This document shows positions 36,988 through 46,251 of a stretch of DNA of 64,000 nt, piece after piece. A program made the position numbers and the translations under genes. Under the pieces are notes generated by a model. It was not told the DNA's origin. It did no database searches and worked only from the letters and a program-made list of their open reading frames with translations. Every line of letters starts with the position of its first letter. Position 1 is the stretch's first letter. This DNA comes from G963665545 sp963665545 (GTDB lineage: Bacteria > Pseudomonadota > Gammaproteobacteria > Xanthomonadales > SZUA-36). Location of the stretch: NCBI GenBank assembly GCA_963665545.2, contig CAXXKZ010000004.1, forward strand, positions 124,001 to 188,000. The letters are read 5' to 3'.

Positions 36988-37548
36988 CTACTCCTCAGGA
37001 TCACCGCTGTCGCGCAGTGACTGTAGCGCTGTGCCGATGTATTTTTCGATCATGCTGACGGACATATTCATTTTCTCAGCGATGGAACGGTAAGTGTATC
37101 CATCCACCCGATTCATCAGGAAGGCCTTGCGACAGGCGGGCCGTAATCCAGTCAATGCATTGTCGAGTTGTTGAAGTCTCTGGTCGGCCTCGAATTCATC
37201 ACCCGGATCATTCTGAGCTGGAGGCAGGGCGACATTGTCGACCGGAATGCAGCGGTCGGCGAGAAGCGTTTCGCAACGCCGCGAGCGGTCAATCAGCAGA
37301 TTGCGTGCTATGGTAAAGGTGAACGATTTGAGAGAGCGAACGTCGTGTGGTTTTTGATGGCCGGCGATTCTCAGGTAAACATCCTGGGCCACATCATGAG
37401 CGTCTTCAATGGTTCGGAGATTTCGGCGCAAATAGCCGATCAATGCGTTTCCAAATTGATGGTAGGCTTCGCAGGCTAGCTCGGAAGCCTGGCGACGGGA
37501 AATATCCAGTTCGATGAGTGACGAAACTTCTTTGACAGCAACTGCCAA
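36988..37548 (-). CDS. ECF RNA polymerase sigma factor, FecI-like
   Basis: A 186-residue extracytoplasmic-function sigma factor. Region 2 is visible as DAHDVAQDVYLRIAGH followed by SFTFTIARNLLIDRSRR. Region 4 is LRPACRKAFLMNRVDGYTYRSIAEKMNMSVSMIEKYI, whose ending is like FecI-group factors. Unlike typical FecI genes, no anti-sigma FecR or TonB-dependent receptor gene is adjacent. It is divergent from the XRE-cupin regulator. Confidence 0.9.
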   Translation of the reverse strand: MAVAVKEVSSLIELDISRRQASELACEAYHQFGNALIGYLRRNLRTIEDAHDVAQDVYLRIAGHQKPHDVRSLKSFTFTIARNLLIDRSRRCETLLADRCIPVDNVALPPAQNDPGDEFEADQRLQQLDNALTGLRPACRKAFLMNRVDGYTYRSIAEKMNMSVSMIEKYIGTALQSLRDSGDPEE

Positions 37549-37662
37549 AACTAAATTCTCCGCATTCCCAGGTGGATGTGTACCTTAAGTATTGGATTTT
37601 ATCGGTGCCACAGACCGAAGTCCTCAGACTAGTCGTAGCACGGCAGGCTTAGTAACATACAG

Positions 37663-37678
37663 TATAATCTTTCGAAAG
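37663..37678. promoter_or_regulatory. candidate -10 box overlapping a palindrome
   Basis: A perfect TATAAT (37663-37668) is followed directly by the 10-base palindrome CTTTCGAAAG (37669-37678), about 80 bases upstream of the XRE-cupin gene. This fits an autoregulated promoter. No good -35 was found. Confidence 0.45.
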
Positions 37679-37757
37679 TGAAATATTTTTGAAACTTGCG
37701 GTTTATTCGAGAATTGTGGAAACATAAGACAGGGATCGAAAAGGAAACAGCATTTAA

Positions 37758-38372
37758 ATGACAAGAATATCGAATCCAGGTGAGGCTGGGCGCAGGCTCA
37801 GGATGCTGCGCGAAGAGAACGGCTGGACCCTCGCTGACCTTACCGAGAAAACCGGAATATCCAAAGCCACGCTGTCCAAGCTGGAAAATGGCCAGACCAA
37901 TCTGTCCTTGACCAACCTGGTCAAACTGTCGGAAGGGCTGCAAATTCCCATCACCATGCTGACTAATCCCAATATGCCGCGCACCGGCGCTCGGCGCAGC
38001 ATGACGATGATGGGAGGTGGAGACAGAATTTCCGCGCGTGACGGCGTCTACGAGATACTCTGCAATGACCTGGCGGGCCAGGAGCAGATATTCATGCGGG
38101 TGGTTCTGAGTAACCGTTCCATGACCCCGACTGGCGGCTATCATTCCCACCCTGGCCAGGAATTCATCCTGGTGCTGGAGGGTACGCTGGTACTGTGTAC
38201 CGAAGCCTACGAGCCCGCCGTTCTGGAAGTCGGCGACAGTATCATATTCGATTCAACGATGGGTCACCATTATGTGGCACGCGGCGAAAAGGACACCGTC
38301 ATCATGGTGGTTATGCAGCGGGCAGGGTACACCACGATCGAAGATCAACTCGACGACAAAAATGAGGGTTAA
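37758..38372 (+). CDS. XRE family regulator with C-terminal cupin domain
   Basis: A 204-residue two-domain regulator. The N-terminal Cro/CI helix-turn-helix covers about residues 10-65 (RLRMLREENGWTLADLTEKTGISKATLSKLENG). The C-terminal cupin sensor domain has YHSHPGQEFILVLEG. Proteins of this build, such as PuuR, often control amine or amino-acid catabolism. It ends three bases before the thiolase start, so it likely regulates that gene as a self-contained operon. Confidence 0.9.
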   Translation: MTRISNPGEAGRRLRMLREENGWTLADLTEKTGISKATLSKLENGQTNLSLTNLVKLSEGLQIPITMLTNPNMPRTGARRSMTMMGGGDRISARDGVYEILCNDLAGQEQIFMRVVLSNRSMTPTGGYHSHPGQEFILVLEGTLVLCTEAYEPAVLEVGDSIIFDSTMGHHYVARGEKDTVIMVVMQRAGYTTIEDQLDDKNEG

Positions 38373-38375
38373 TGA

Positions 38376-39557
38376 ATGAGTGATAAAGCCTACGTTGCCG
38401 GCGTCAATATGGTGAAGTTCGCCAAACCCGGCCTGAATGAACCGTACCGGGTGATGGCGTCCAAGGCGATCACCGGCGCCCTGGCCGATGCGGGCCTGGA
38501 GCCGAAGCATGTACAGCAAGCCTTCGCCAGCTACATTTACGGTGTCACAGGCTCTGGACAACACGCGCTATATGATGCGTTCCAAACCGGCATCCCCCTG
38601 GTCAATGTCAGCAATGCCTGTGCGTCCGGCTCGTCGGCCATTTTTCTGGCGCGTCAACTGGTGGAGGCGGGTGCGCTGGATTGTGTCCTTGCGTTCGGCT
38701 TCGATGAAATGCCGCGCGGCGCGATCGAAATGACAGGCACGCATGAATATTCGGGTGACTGCATTGACAGCTTACTGGACGCCAAAGGCGTGGCCCAGGC
38801 CCCCGTGCCCATTGCCCGCTGGTTCGGCGCAGCGGGTGATCAGTACATGGACAAGTACGGTGCGACGCCGGATTTGTTTGCAAAGGTTTCAGTAAAATCC
38901 AGGAAGCATGCAGCAAACAACCCCTACGCGCTGTTCACGGCGCCGATCACCGAGGAAGAGGTCTTGCAATCACCCATAATTTACGGGGATTACATGACCA
39001 AGTTTATGGCCTGTCCGCCGACATGCGGCGCCGCTGCAGCCCTGATCGTCAGTGAAGGATTTGCCCGGCATCATCATCTGGAAGGCTGTGTTGAAATTAC
39101 GGCCCAGTCTCTGACAACCGATACGCCGGCATCCTGGAATGATCCGATCCTGGCGATCGGTAGCGACAACGTCCGGCGTGCCGCTGACGAGGTCTATGAA
39201 GTAGCGGGCATTGGACCCGAAGACGTCGATGTCGTTGAACTGCATGACTGTTTCACTCCCAACGAAGTCATTGCCTATGAAGCCTTGCGCCTGTGTGGAG
39301 AGGGTGAGGCGACCCGCTTCGTCGAAAATGGTAGCAACACCTATGGCGGTCAGGTCGTGGTCAATCCCTCGGGTGGGTTGATGTCAAAGGGCCACCCGAT
39401 CGGGGCGACCGGATTGGCGCAATGCTGTGAATTGACCTGGCAACTGCGGGGTACGGCAGGTAAGCGGCAGGTGCCGGATGCAAAAGTTGCCTTGCAGCAC
39501 AATATTGGCCTGGTCGCCGCCGCTGCAGTGACCATGTACCGTCCTGCTGCGTTTTAG
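38376..39557 (+). CDS. thiolase / SCP-x-like lipid-transfer thiolase
   Basis: A 393-residue thiolase-superfamily protein close to the SCP-x/acetyl-CoA acetyltransferase-like group. The acylated cysteine is Cys82 in NVSNACASGSSAIF; the HDCFTPNEVIAYE segment (about 288) and NPSGGLMSKGHPIGATGLAQ (about 330) give the other catalytic residues. It probably works on a branched or steroid-like acyl-CoA. It is transcribed with the XRE-cupin gene and is convergent with an acyl-CoA ligase gene 16 bases away. Confidence 0.88.
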   Translation: MSDKAYVAGVNMVKFAKPGLNEPYRVMASKAITGALADAGLEPKHVQQAFASYIYGVTGSGQHALYDAFQTGIPLVNVSNACASGSSAIFLARQLVEAGALDCVLAFGFDEMPRGAIEMTGTHEYSGDCIDSLLDAKGVAQAPVPIARWFGAAGDQYMDKYGATPDLFAKVSVKSRKHAANNPYALFTAPITEEEVLQSPIIYGDYMTKFMACPPTCGAAAALIVSEGFARHHHLEGCVEITAQSLTTDTPASWNDPILAIGSDNVRRAADEVYEVAGIGPEDVDVVELHDCFTPNEVIAYEALRLCGEGEATRFVENGSNTYGGQVVVNPSGGLMSKGHPIGATGLAQCCELTWQLRGTAGKRQVPDAKVALQHNIGLVAAAAVTMYRPAAF

Positions 39558-39573
39558 CGCCTGCGGCAGCCAA

Positions 39574-41163
39574 TTACTCCGCAGTGCTGTGCGCGCTGCG
39601 CCATTCTTCTTGGAGCTGACCTTTTAGAATTTTGCCAGACACATTGCGGGGCAGGGCAGCACCCCGCAAGTCAACCGCGGCAAGGCGCTGGTGTTTCGAC
39701 ACCCGATCATTGACCCACGCTCGAATTTCCTCCGCATCAATGCTGGAACTGGCCCGCGCCACCACGCTGGCGACCGGTGTCTCTCCCCACTTTGGATGTG
39801 CTACGCCATAGACTGCGGCTTCCAGTACGTCTGGGTGATCGGCAAAAACATTTTCGATATCGACCGGATAGACGTTCATGCCGCCGCTGATGATCATCTC
39901 CTTGGTGCGACCGCGGATATAGAAGTAACCATCTTCATCTCGCTCAGCCACATCGCCGGTACGTATAAACAGGCGGTTCTTTTCGTCAAACCACTTGATG
40001 GCCTCATTCATTTCGGGGCGGTTGAGATATTCCTTCATTATCAGGGCGCCACGCCCGACAACTTCACCCGTGCCTGGCCCGATGATTTCCCGGTCTTCAG
40101 CGTCAATCAGGCGCAGATCAACGCCACTCATGGCGCGACCCACCGAACCGAAACGTCCTTTTGCCTCCCGTTCGGCTATTTCCACGGGAGAGATGCAGGT
40201 GGCAATACCCTCGGTCAGCCCCCACAACTCGTTAAAACAGAATCTGAGATGTTGATCCACCAGCCTTTTGGTGCCTTCGGGAAGCGGCGCACCGCCGGAC
40301 AAGAGATTTTGGAAGCAGGAAAAATCCGCGTCCGCAGCGCGAGGGTGCTCAAGAATTGCCTGTATCTGGACCGGCACCAGAAAGGCACCGGTCGGCCGGT
40401 ATTCGGCCAGGATATCGAAAAAATCGTTCAAATCGAAGGCGCCCATGGCATAGAAACAGGCGCCCTGCATCACGCAGGTCAGAAAGCCAACCCAGGTGAC
40501 GTTCGTATGGGGCGGAATGGCCAGGAGGTAGCGTGAGGTGGGCGTGATGCCCGTACTGGCCCCCAGGCTCGCACAGCCCAGGGCCCGGATCAAATGCGTC
40601 TGAACGATGCCTTTGGGCAAACCTGTGGTGCCCGAAGAATAAATGATATTGCAGCGGTCATCGGGCACGATGGGTGGAAACTGGACCGCAGGCTTCGTCG
40701 AGGTGATCAGAGACGTACAGGAACGCACCGGGAGATCGTCGATTTCTTCTTCGCTAATGCGCACCGGCATGTCCACGCCGAGCAACATGGCGAGGGCCTC
40801 GCCGTGGCCAATTTTTCCTTCACCAAGGAATAGGTAACGGGCGTCGCAATCCCGAATCAGTGTTTCTACGTCTTCGGGCCGCAGCAAGGCCGAAAATGGC
40901 GCCACCACGCCACCGGCCTTCAATATCGCCAGGATGACAATGTAGGGCCAGGCGCCACCACCGGTGATCAGCCCCACCACATCATCTTTTTGCAGTCCGT
41001 CTGATATAAGTGCCCGGGCCAGGCTGTCCACACGCTCACCCACTTCGCCCCAATTGAGCGACTCCTTGCCATCAATCATGGCCAGAGCCAATGGACGGCT
41101 GCGCGCATAGTTGTCCACATTCGCGGGAATGGTCAACATATCGTGTTCGAATTGAGGTTCCAT
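39574..41163 (-). CDS. AMP-dependent acyl-CoA ligase
   Basis: A 529-residue ANL-superfamily acyl-CoA synthetase. The P-loop is IYSSGTTGLPKGI (about residue 180), the adenine motif NELWGLTEG is near 312, RTGDVAERDEDGYFYIRGR is near 415 and the C-terminal catalytic lysine lies in VSGKILKGQL. The start at 41163 (MEPQFEHDM) has an AGAGAG site; an upstream in-frame ATG at 41199 is less likely. It activates an aliphatic or aromatic acid and is convergent with the thiolase gene, so a shared pathway is plausible but not shown. Confidence 0.88.
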   Translation of the reverse strand: MEPQFEHDMLTIPANVDNYARSRPLALAMIDGKESLNWGEVGERVDSLARALISDGLQKDDVVGLITGGGAWPYIVILAILKAGGVVAPFSALLRPEDVETLIRDCDARYLFLGEGKIGHGEALAMLLGVDMPVRISEEEIDDLPVRSCTSLITSTKPAVQFPPIVPDDRCNIIYSSGTTGLPKGIVQTHLIRALGCASLGASTGITPTSRYLLAIPPHTNVTWVGFLTCVMQGACFYAMGAFDLNDFFDILAEYRPTGAFLVPVQIQAILEHPRAADADFSCFQNLLSGGAPLPEGTKRLVDQHLRFCFNELWGLTEGIATCISPVEIAEREAKGRFGSVGRAMSGVDLRLIDAEDREIIGPGTGEVVGRGALIMKEYLNRPEMNEAIKWFDEKNRLFIRTGDVAERDEDGYFYIRGRTKEMIISGGMNVYPVDIENVFADHPDVLEAAVYGVAHPKWGETPVASVVARASSSIDAEEIRAWVNDRVSKHQRLAAVDLRGAALPRNVSGKILKGQLQEEWRSAHSTAE

Positions 41164-41278
41164 GATTTCTCTCTTGCCCTGGCTAGGACTACGACGCAAA
41201 TTATGCCGGGATGCCCAATGTTTGTGTCATGATAAAGGGCAGCTCCTGCGGGAAAACCACAATATAAAGGCCGCTAAT

Positions 41279-41413
41279 GTAGTGTCCTGTATTATTCGTC
41301 ATTTAAGCGTAGCGCCAATGGTTTAGCTGCTAGGCGCGGTTGATTGCCTGCGCGCTGCGCCTTGCCGTGACATAGTGTGGGGCTCTTAAACGACGAACAA
41401 TACAGGACACTAC
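41279..41413. mobile_element. MITE-like element, 135 bp
   Basis: 29-base terminal inverted repeats (41279-41307 and 41385-41413; two mismatches) enclose 77 bases with no ORF. It lies between two divergent genes, six bases before the symporter start, and so may supply promoter or control sequence. The transposase family it belongs to was not recognised. Confidence 0.7.
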
Positions 41414-41419
41414 GCTAGC

Positions 41420-42829
41420 ATGCTCGATTCCATCAATGCAGTTCTCGGCCAGGTTCTGATTGTCGTGCTGCTCTCACTGGGTGGCTGGTTTACGGTCAGA
41501 TCCCGGTTCGTGCAGTTTCGCTATTTCGGCCGGATGTTCAAGGTGTTCGCCGGTGCATTCCGCCACGAAGAAGGGCACGTGAGTTCATTCCAGGCTTTGG
41601 CGCTGACGGTGGCCGGGCGCGTTGGAGCCGGCAATGTCGCAGGTGTTGCCGTGGCCATTGCATTGGGCGGCCCAGGCGCCATTTTTTGGATGTGGGTGGT
41701 TGGCCTGATCGGCATGGCGACAAGTTTTTTTGAATGCTCGCTCGCGCAGTTGTTCAAAACCAGCGAGCCGGACTGCACATACCGGGGCGGGCCGGCGTAC
41801 TACATCGAGCGCGGTCTCGGCATGCGCTGGATGGCGGTGCTATTTTCCATCTTATTGTTTTTCACCGTTCTTGGCTTTCTCGCCGTGCAGTCCTATACCG
41901 TGGCCACATCGCTGGACGACTCCTTTGGCGTCCCGGTACCGGCTACTGCCTCGATTCTTCTGGTCATCATCGGCATCATCATTTTTGGCGGACTCAAGCG
42001 TATCGTTGAAGTTGCCGAGTGGCTGGTGCCTTTCATGGCACTGGGGTACTTCGCCATTGCCGTGGTGGTCATTGCCATGAATATATCAGAGGTCCCTGCT
42101 GCCTTTGCGCTGATCTTCAAGAGCACATTCGGGCTGGAGCAGGCCTATGGCGGCGGCATGGGGGCTGCCCTGCTTTACGGCGTGAGACGTGGCTTATTCT
42201 CCAATGAGGCGGGGCTGGGTACAGCACCAAATATCGCCGCAGTCGCGCACGTGCGTCACCCGGCGGACCAGGGCATGGTGCAGGCTTTGAGTGTATTTAT
42301 AGACACGCTGGTGCTGTGCAGTTGCACCGCCTTGATCATCCTGCTGTCCGGTAATTTTGGCAGCGAGTCGGGCTCAGGGGGGGTGATTATTACCCAATCC
42401 GCGCTGGCCGGACACGTGGGCGAGTGGGGTCGGTCATTCGTCTCCATCGCCCTGGTACTGTTTACTTTCACCTCGATTATCTATAACTATTACCTGACCG
42501 AAAACTGCGTCAACTACTTCAAAGAAGGCAACCGCACATTGTTGATCATTCTGCGCATCAGTTACCTGGCGTTCCTGGTCTGGTCGGCCTTTCAGGACCT
42601 CAGCTTCGTATTTGCCTGGTCAGATGTTTCGATGAGCCTGGTGGCCTGTGTCAATCTCATTGCCATCGTCTTGCTGTTCAAATACGGCATGCGGCTGTTG
42701 GATGACTACGACCGGCAAATCAAAGCCGGCATTGCCCACCCCAGGTTGAACCCTGCCGACTTCTCCGACATTGCGATTGACCCGACGGCATGGGTAGAGG
42801 AGCCGGATTCAGAATACGCCAGTCATTGA
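41420..42829 (+). CDS. alanine/glycine:sodium symporter (AGCS family)
   Basis: A 469-residue AGCS carrier with about 11 membrane segments. The conserved start VLLSLGGWFTVRSRFVQFRY, the helix region GRVGAGNVAGVAVAIALGGPGAIFWMW and the later GVRRGLFSNEAGLGTAPNIAA are family signatures. It imports alanine, glycine or a related amino acid with Na+. The peptidase gene 7 bases downstream suggests that released amino acids are its cargo. Confidence 0.92.
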   Translation: MLDSINAVLGQVLIVVLLSLGGWFTVRSRFVQFRYFGRMFKVFAGAFRHEEGHVSSFQALALTVAGRVGAGNVAGVAVAIALGGPGAIFWMWVVGLIGMATSFFECSLAQLFKTSEPDCTYRGGPAYYIERGLGMRWMAVLFSILLFFTVLGFLAVQSYTVATSLDDSFGVPVPATASILLVIIGIIIFGGLKRIVEVAEWLVPFMALGYFAIAVVVIAMNISEVPAAFALIFKSTFGLEQAYGGGMGAALLYGVRRGLFSNEAGLGTAPNIAAVAHVRHPADQGMVQALSVFIDTLVLCSCTALIILLSGNFGSESGSGGVIITQSALAGHVGEWGRSFVSIALVLFTFTSIIYNYYLTENCVNYFKEGNRTLLIILRISYLAFLVWSAFQDLSFVFAWSDVSMSLVACVNLIAIVLLFKYGMRLLDDYDRQIKAGIAHPRLNPADFSDIAIDPTAWVEEPDSEYASH

Positions 42830-42836
42830 ACTATTG

Positions 42837-44597
42837 ATGAAGCACCTGCTGAACCTGTCAACACCATTGCCGCTACTGCTGCTGGCCAATATCGCCTGCG
42901 CCAGTGTTGCTGACGTGGCATTGGAAACCCTGATGGAGTCTTACTGGGAAGACACCTTAAAGGCATCGCCGCTGACGGCCACTTACCTGGGGCATTCGGA
43001 TTACAACGATCTGATCGATGACCTCAGCCCGGAGGCCTTTGCAGCGAGAACCCAGACCATGGACGCGGCCCTGGCCGAGCTTGCCAGCATCGAAATCCAG
43101 CAGCTCAGTGACGACAATCGGGTCAATTTTGAGGTATTCGAGTGGATGCTGCGCAACGAGCGCAGAACCCGCGACTTCGATGCCCATTTGTTCACTTTCA
43201 CTACCCTGGGTGGATGGCATACACAGTTTGCGTCCATGGTGGCCATGACGCCTTTTTTCTCTGCAGACCACTACCGTGCTTATGTGCAACGCCTGTCGAG
43301 TTTCGGCACCTATACCGACCAGAACATCAGCCTGATGCGCGAAGGCATCGAAAAAGGTTATACGCATCCTTGCGCGGTGCTGGAGGGCTATGCGGGTACG
43401 ATCAGTGGCTACTTGCCCGACGGCATTGAAAACAGCGTTTTTCATGGGCCACTCGACCGCATGCCCGACACCATTCCTGCCAATATTCAGGCCCGGTTGC
43501 GTCACCAGGGCAGAGCGGCCATTGCGGAAGTCGTGCTGCCCGCTTATCAACGGTTCCTGGACTTTTACAACGATGAATACGAGCCGGCGTGCCGCCAAAA
43601 CGTTGGCCTTTCATCCGTGCCCAATGGTGAAGCACTCTACCGCCACTGGGTGACTTTTTACACTTCTCTGCCTACCAATCCGGCCGCCGTGCATGAACTT
43701 GGCCTGAGTGAAGTCAAACGCATCAAAGTGCAAATGCTGGCGATCATCGAAGAGGTGGGTTTTGATGGCGGGTTCGAAGCGTTCCTCGAGATGTTGCGCA
43801 CTGATCCGCAATTTTACGAAACCGACCCTGAAAAGTATATGGCCGTTGCAGCCTTGATCGCAAAACGCGCAGACGGCAAGCTGCCGCTGTTTTTTTCCTA
43901 TCTGCCGAAGCTACCTTATGGGATAACGCCAATACCCGATGCGATTGCGCCCAAAACCACGACTGCTTATTACCAACCGGGAAGTTCAGACGGTTCACGG
44001 GCAGGTCAATACTTCATCAACCTGTATGACCTCGCCAGTCGGCCGTTATACGAATTGCCGGCGCTGACGGTGCACGAGGCCGTGCCCGGGCACCACCTGC
44101 AGTTTGCCATCCAGGGTGAGATGGAAGGATTGCCGACCTTTCGCCGACAATACTATTTTCACGCCTACGGGGAGGGGTGGGGCCTCTACACCGAGTTGTT
44201 GGGGATTGAGATGGGCATTTACCGCACACCCTATGAGCATTTCGGGCGCCTGACCTATGAAATGTGGCGAGCCTGCCGCCTGGTGGTCGATACCGGCATG
44301 CATATGCAGGGCTGGACCCGTCAACAGGCCATTGACTTCATGGCCGGCAATACGGCTTTGTCACTGCACAATGTGGTCTCTGAAATCGACCGCTACATCA
44401 CATACCCGGGCCAGGCACTGGCGTACAAACACGGGGAATTGAAGATCCGCGAACTGCGCGCCAGGGCCGAGACTGCGTTGGGAGCAGACTTTTCACTGCG
44501 TGACTTTCACAGCGAAATCCTGACCAGTGGCGCCGTGCCGTTGAGTGTACTGGAGAATATTATCGACCGCTGGATAGCGGCGCAAAAATCGGGCTAA
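42837..44597 (+). CDS. DUF885 family metallopeptidase
   Basis: A 586-residue DUF885 protein. The zinc motif is HEAVPGHH (H413-E414 and H419), followed by a partner region with FHAYGEGWGLYTE typical of the family. An N-terminal signal peptide (LLNLSTPLPLLLLANIACAS) makes it periplasmic or secreted. The ATG at 42837 is preferred over the TTG directly before it. It is just downstream of the symporter, so a combined hydrolysis and uptake function is likely. Confidence 0.85.
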   Translation: MKHLLNLSTPLPLLLLANIACASVADVALETLMESYWEDTLKASPLTATYLGHSDYNDLIDDLSPEAFAARTQTMDAALAELASIEIQQLSDDNRVNFEVFEWMLRNERRTRDFDAHLFTFTTLGGWHTQFASMVAMTPFFSADHYRAYVQRLSSFGTYTDQNISLMREGIEKGYTHPCAVLEGYAGTISGYLPDGIENSVFHGPLDRMPDTIPANIQARLRHQGRAAIAEVVLPAYQRFLDFYNDEYEPACRQNVGLSSVPNGEALYRHWVTFYTSLPTNPAAVHELGLSEVKRIKVQMLAIIEEVGFDGGFEAFLEMLRTDPQFYETDPEKYMAVAALIAKRADGKLPLFFSYLPKLPYGITPIPDAIAPKTTTAYYQPGSSDGSRAGQYFINLYDLASRPLYELPALTVHEAVPGHHLQFAIQGEMEGLPTFRRQYYFHAYGEGWGLYTELLGIEMGIYRTPYEHFGRLTYEMWRACRLVVDTGMHMQGWTRQQAIDFMAGNTALSLHNVVSEIDRYITYPGQALAYKHGELKIRELRARAETALGADFSLRDFHSEILTSGAVPLSVLENIIDRWIAAQKSG

Positions 44598-44627
44598 ACA
44601 AAGTGCGTCCGCTGACTCAGATCGTCG

Positions 44628-44685
44628 GAGCCGCAGGCGACCCGGCCGGCCCCGGTTGGGTAAGTCGAGCGAAGCGAGACTCCTT
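44628..44685. repeat. 58-bp hairpin repeat in a convergent gene gap (copy 2)
   Basis: Nearly matches the reverse complement of 6072-6128. The core ACCC...GGGT (44640-44661) pairs over 10 base pairs with two G-U wobbles and a 2-base loop. It fills most of the gap between the DUF885 and M20 genes, whose 3' ends meet here. Terminator or REP-like role inferred. The right edge touches the M20 stop. Confidence 0.65.
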
Positions 44686-46090
44686 AGTCTGCCAAAACCT
44701 TCAATAAGTCGTACCAGAACTCCACGCACTCGTGGAATTCGCCAATGCCCATGCGTTCATTCAGACCGTGGGAGCGGTCTGGAGGTTTGGCGAAACAGGC
44801 GCCCACCCCATACACTGGAATACCGGCGTTTCTGAAAAACAGGCCATCGGTGGCGCCGGCCGACATCTGCGGTATAAGGGGTATTTCGCCCCAGCGCAGT
44901 TCAATCATATTCTCGATACTTTCCATCAGCGCAGCCGGAATGATGGAGGGTTCGCTGGAAAAACCGTCAAATACTACTTTAACATCTATTTCTAAACCAT
45001 TGATTAAACGGCTTATAGTGCCTTCTACTTCTTGCGCCTCAGTCCCGGGAAAAATTCGACAATTGACCGTCACCGTGGCATCGCGAGGCAGGGCATTTTC
45101 GGCGTGACCACCACGCAGCATGGTGGAGACGCAGGTGGTGCGAAGTTTGGCGTTGAGCAAGGGTGAGTAGGCCGCCAGGGTTTGGGCTGCCGCGCTGTCA
45201 TGGCGGTCCCGGGCAAGCGCATGCATGGCCTCACTGATTTCGCCCTGGTAAAACTCTGCAGAACGGGTCAATTCAAGCCGGGTGCTGTCATTTGTCAGCA
45301 CCGGGAATTGGTAATCAGCCAGTCGAGTAATCGCCAGCGCCAAATCGTTGATTGCATTGTCGGGTCGCGGCAGCGAGCTGTGTCCACCGTCGTTGCGCGC
45401 GGTCAGTTCATAAGTCTGGTACAGCTTTTCGCTGGTTTGCACCCAAAACGCCCTGGGGCTGCCGTCACGATTGAGCTCACCACCACCAGCATCGGTATTC
45501 AAGGCATAGGCGGCATCGACCAACGACCGGCCGTCATTCGCCAGCCAGCGGGCGACCAGGCCATCGGTTTCTTCATCACCTGATAACACCGCGATCACAT
45601 CACGATTCGGTGTCCAGCCTTCCTGTTTGAGACGGATAAAATTGCTTACCAACTGGGTGACGCCGGTTTTGTTATCGGTGGTGCCGCGCCCCAGGTAGTA
45701 ACCGTCTCTTTTACCCAGGGTAAAAGGCGGAAACGACCATGATTCAGGCGTGGCAGGGACTACATCGATATGCGACAGGGTCAACAGGGGCCGTTGGTCG
45801 CCGATGCCCCGGTAACGCACGACCAGGCCATGATGCCCCTCGACAGGGGTAATCAGATTGATCTCATCTTCACTGAACCCTGCGGCCCGTAACCGTGCCG
45901 CCATGGCCTGGAGCGCCGCCAGCGTTTGATCGGGTTTCGCGGCAATGCTCTCAAAGCGCACCAATTCATCCAGAATGTCCTCGGCCCGTTGCTGGTGCAC
46001 ATTCAACTCAGATGGAGAGTGGTTGTCGGCCTGGAGGCCGGAAATCAACAATAGCAAGCAGGCGGCCCATGGGTTCGGATTGAGAGGCAT
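44684..46090 (-). CDS. M20 family metallopeptidase
   Basis: A protein of about 468 residues of the M20/M25/M40 family. A signal peptide (WAACLLLLISGLQA) makes it exported. The metal motif SHIDVVP, the bridging aspartate in GRGTTDNKTG and the acidic pair in SGDEETDG are all present, so it looks active, unlike the second M20 gene at 57183. The ATG at 46090 was chosen for the signal peptide; 46129 is an alternative in-frame ATG. It may act as a dipeptidase or acylaminoacid hydrolase. Confidence 0.85.
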   Translation of the reverse strand: MPLNPNPWAACLLLLISGLQADNHSPSELNVHQQRAEDILDELVRFESIAAKPDQTLAALQAMAARLRAAGFSEDEINLITPVEGHHGLVVRYRGIGDQRPLLTLSHIDVVPATPESWSFPPFTLGKRDGYYLGRGTTDNKTGVTQLVSNFIRLKQEGWTPNRDVIAVLSGDEETDGLVARWLANDGRSLVDAAYALNTDAGGGELNRDGSPRAFWVQTSEKLYQTYELTARNDGGHSSLPRPDNAINDLALAITRLADYQFPVLTNDSTRLELTRSAEFYQGEISEAMHALARDRHDSAAAQTLAAYSPLLNAKLRTTCVSTMLRGGHAENALPRDATVTVNCRIFPGTEAQEVEGTISRLINGLEIDVKVVFDGFSSEPSIIPAALMESIENMIELRWGEIPLIPQMSAGATDGLFFRNAGIPVYGVGACFAKPPDRSHGLNERMGIGEFHECVEFWYDLLKVLAD

Positions 46091-46251
46091 GATGGTTTTG
46101 GACCTGAATCTTGATCGAGCGCAGACCATACAGCCTCGAAGAAGCGGCGTCCAACCGTTTTTTGTGTCGTTTGGAGACCTTATCCATACCCGGCGTGCGG
46201 GCGCTGCCTTATACTTGTGCGAGCCACGAATTCATCCATTGGAGACCCTGC

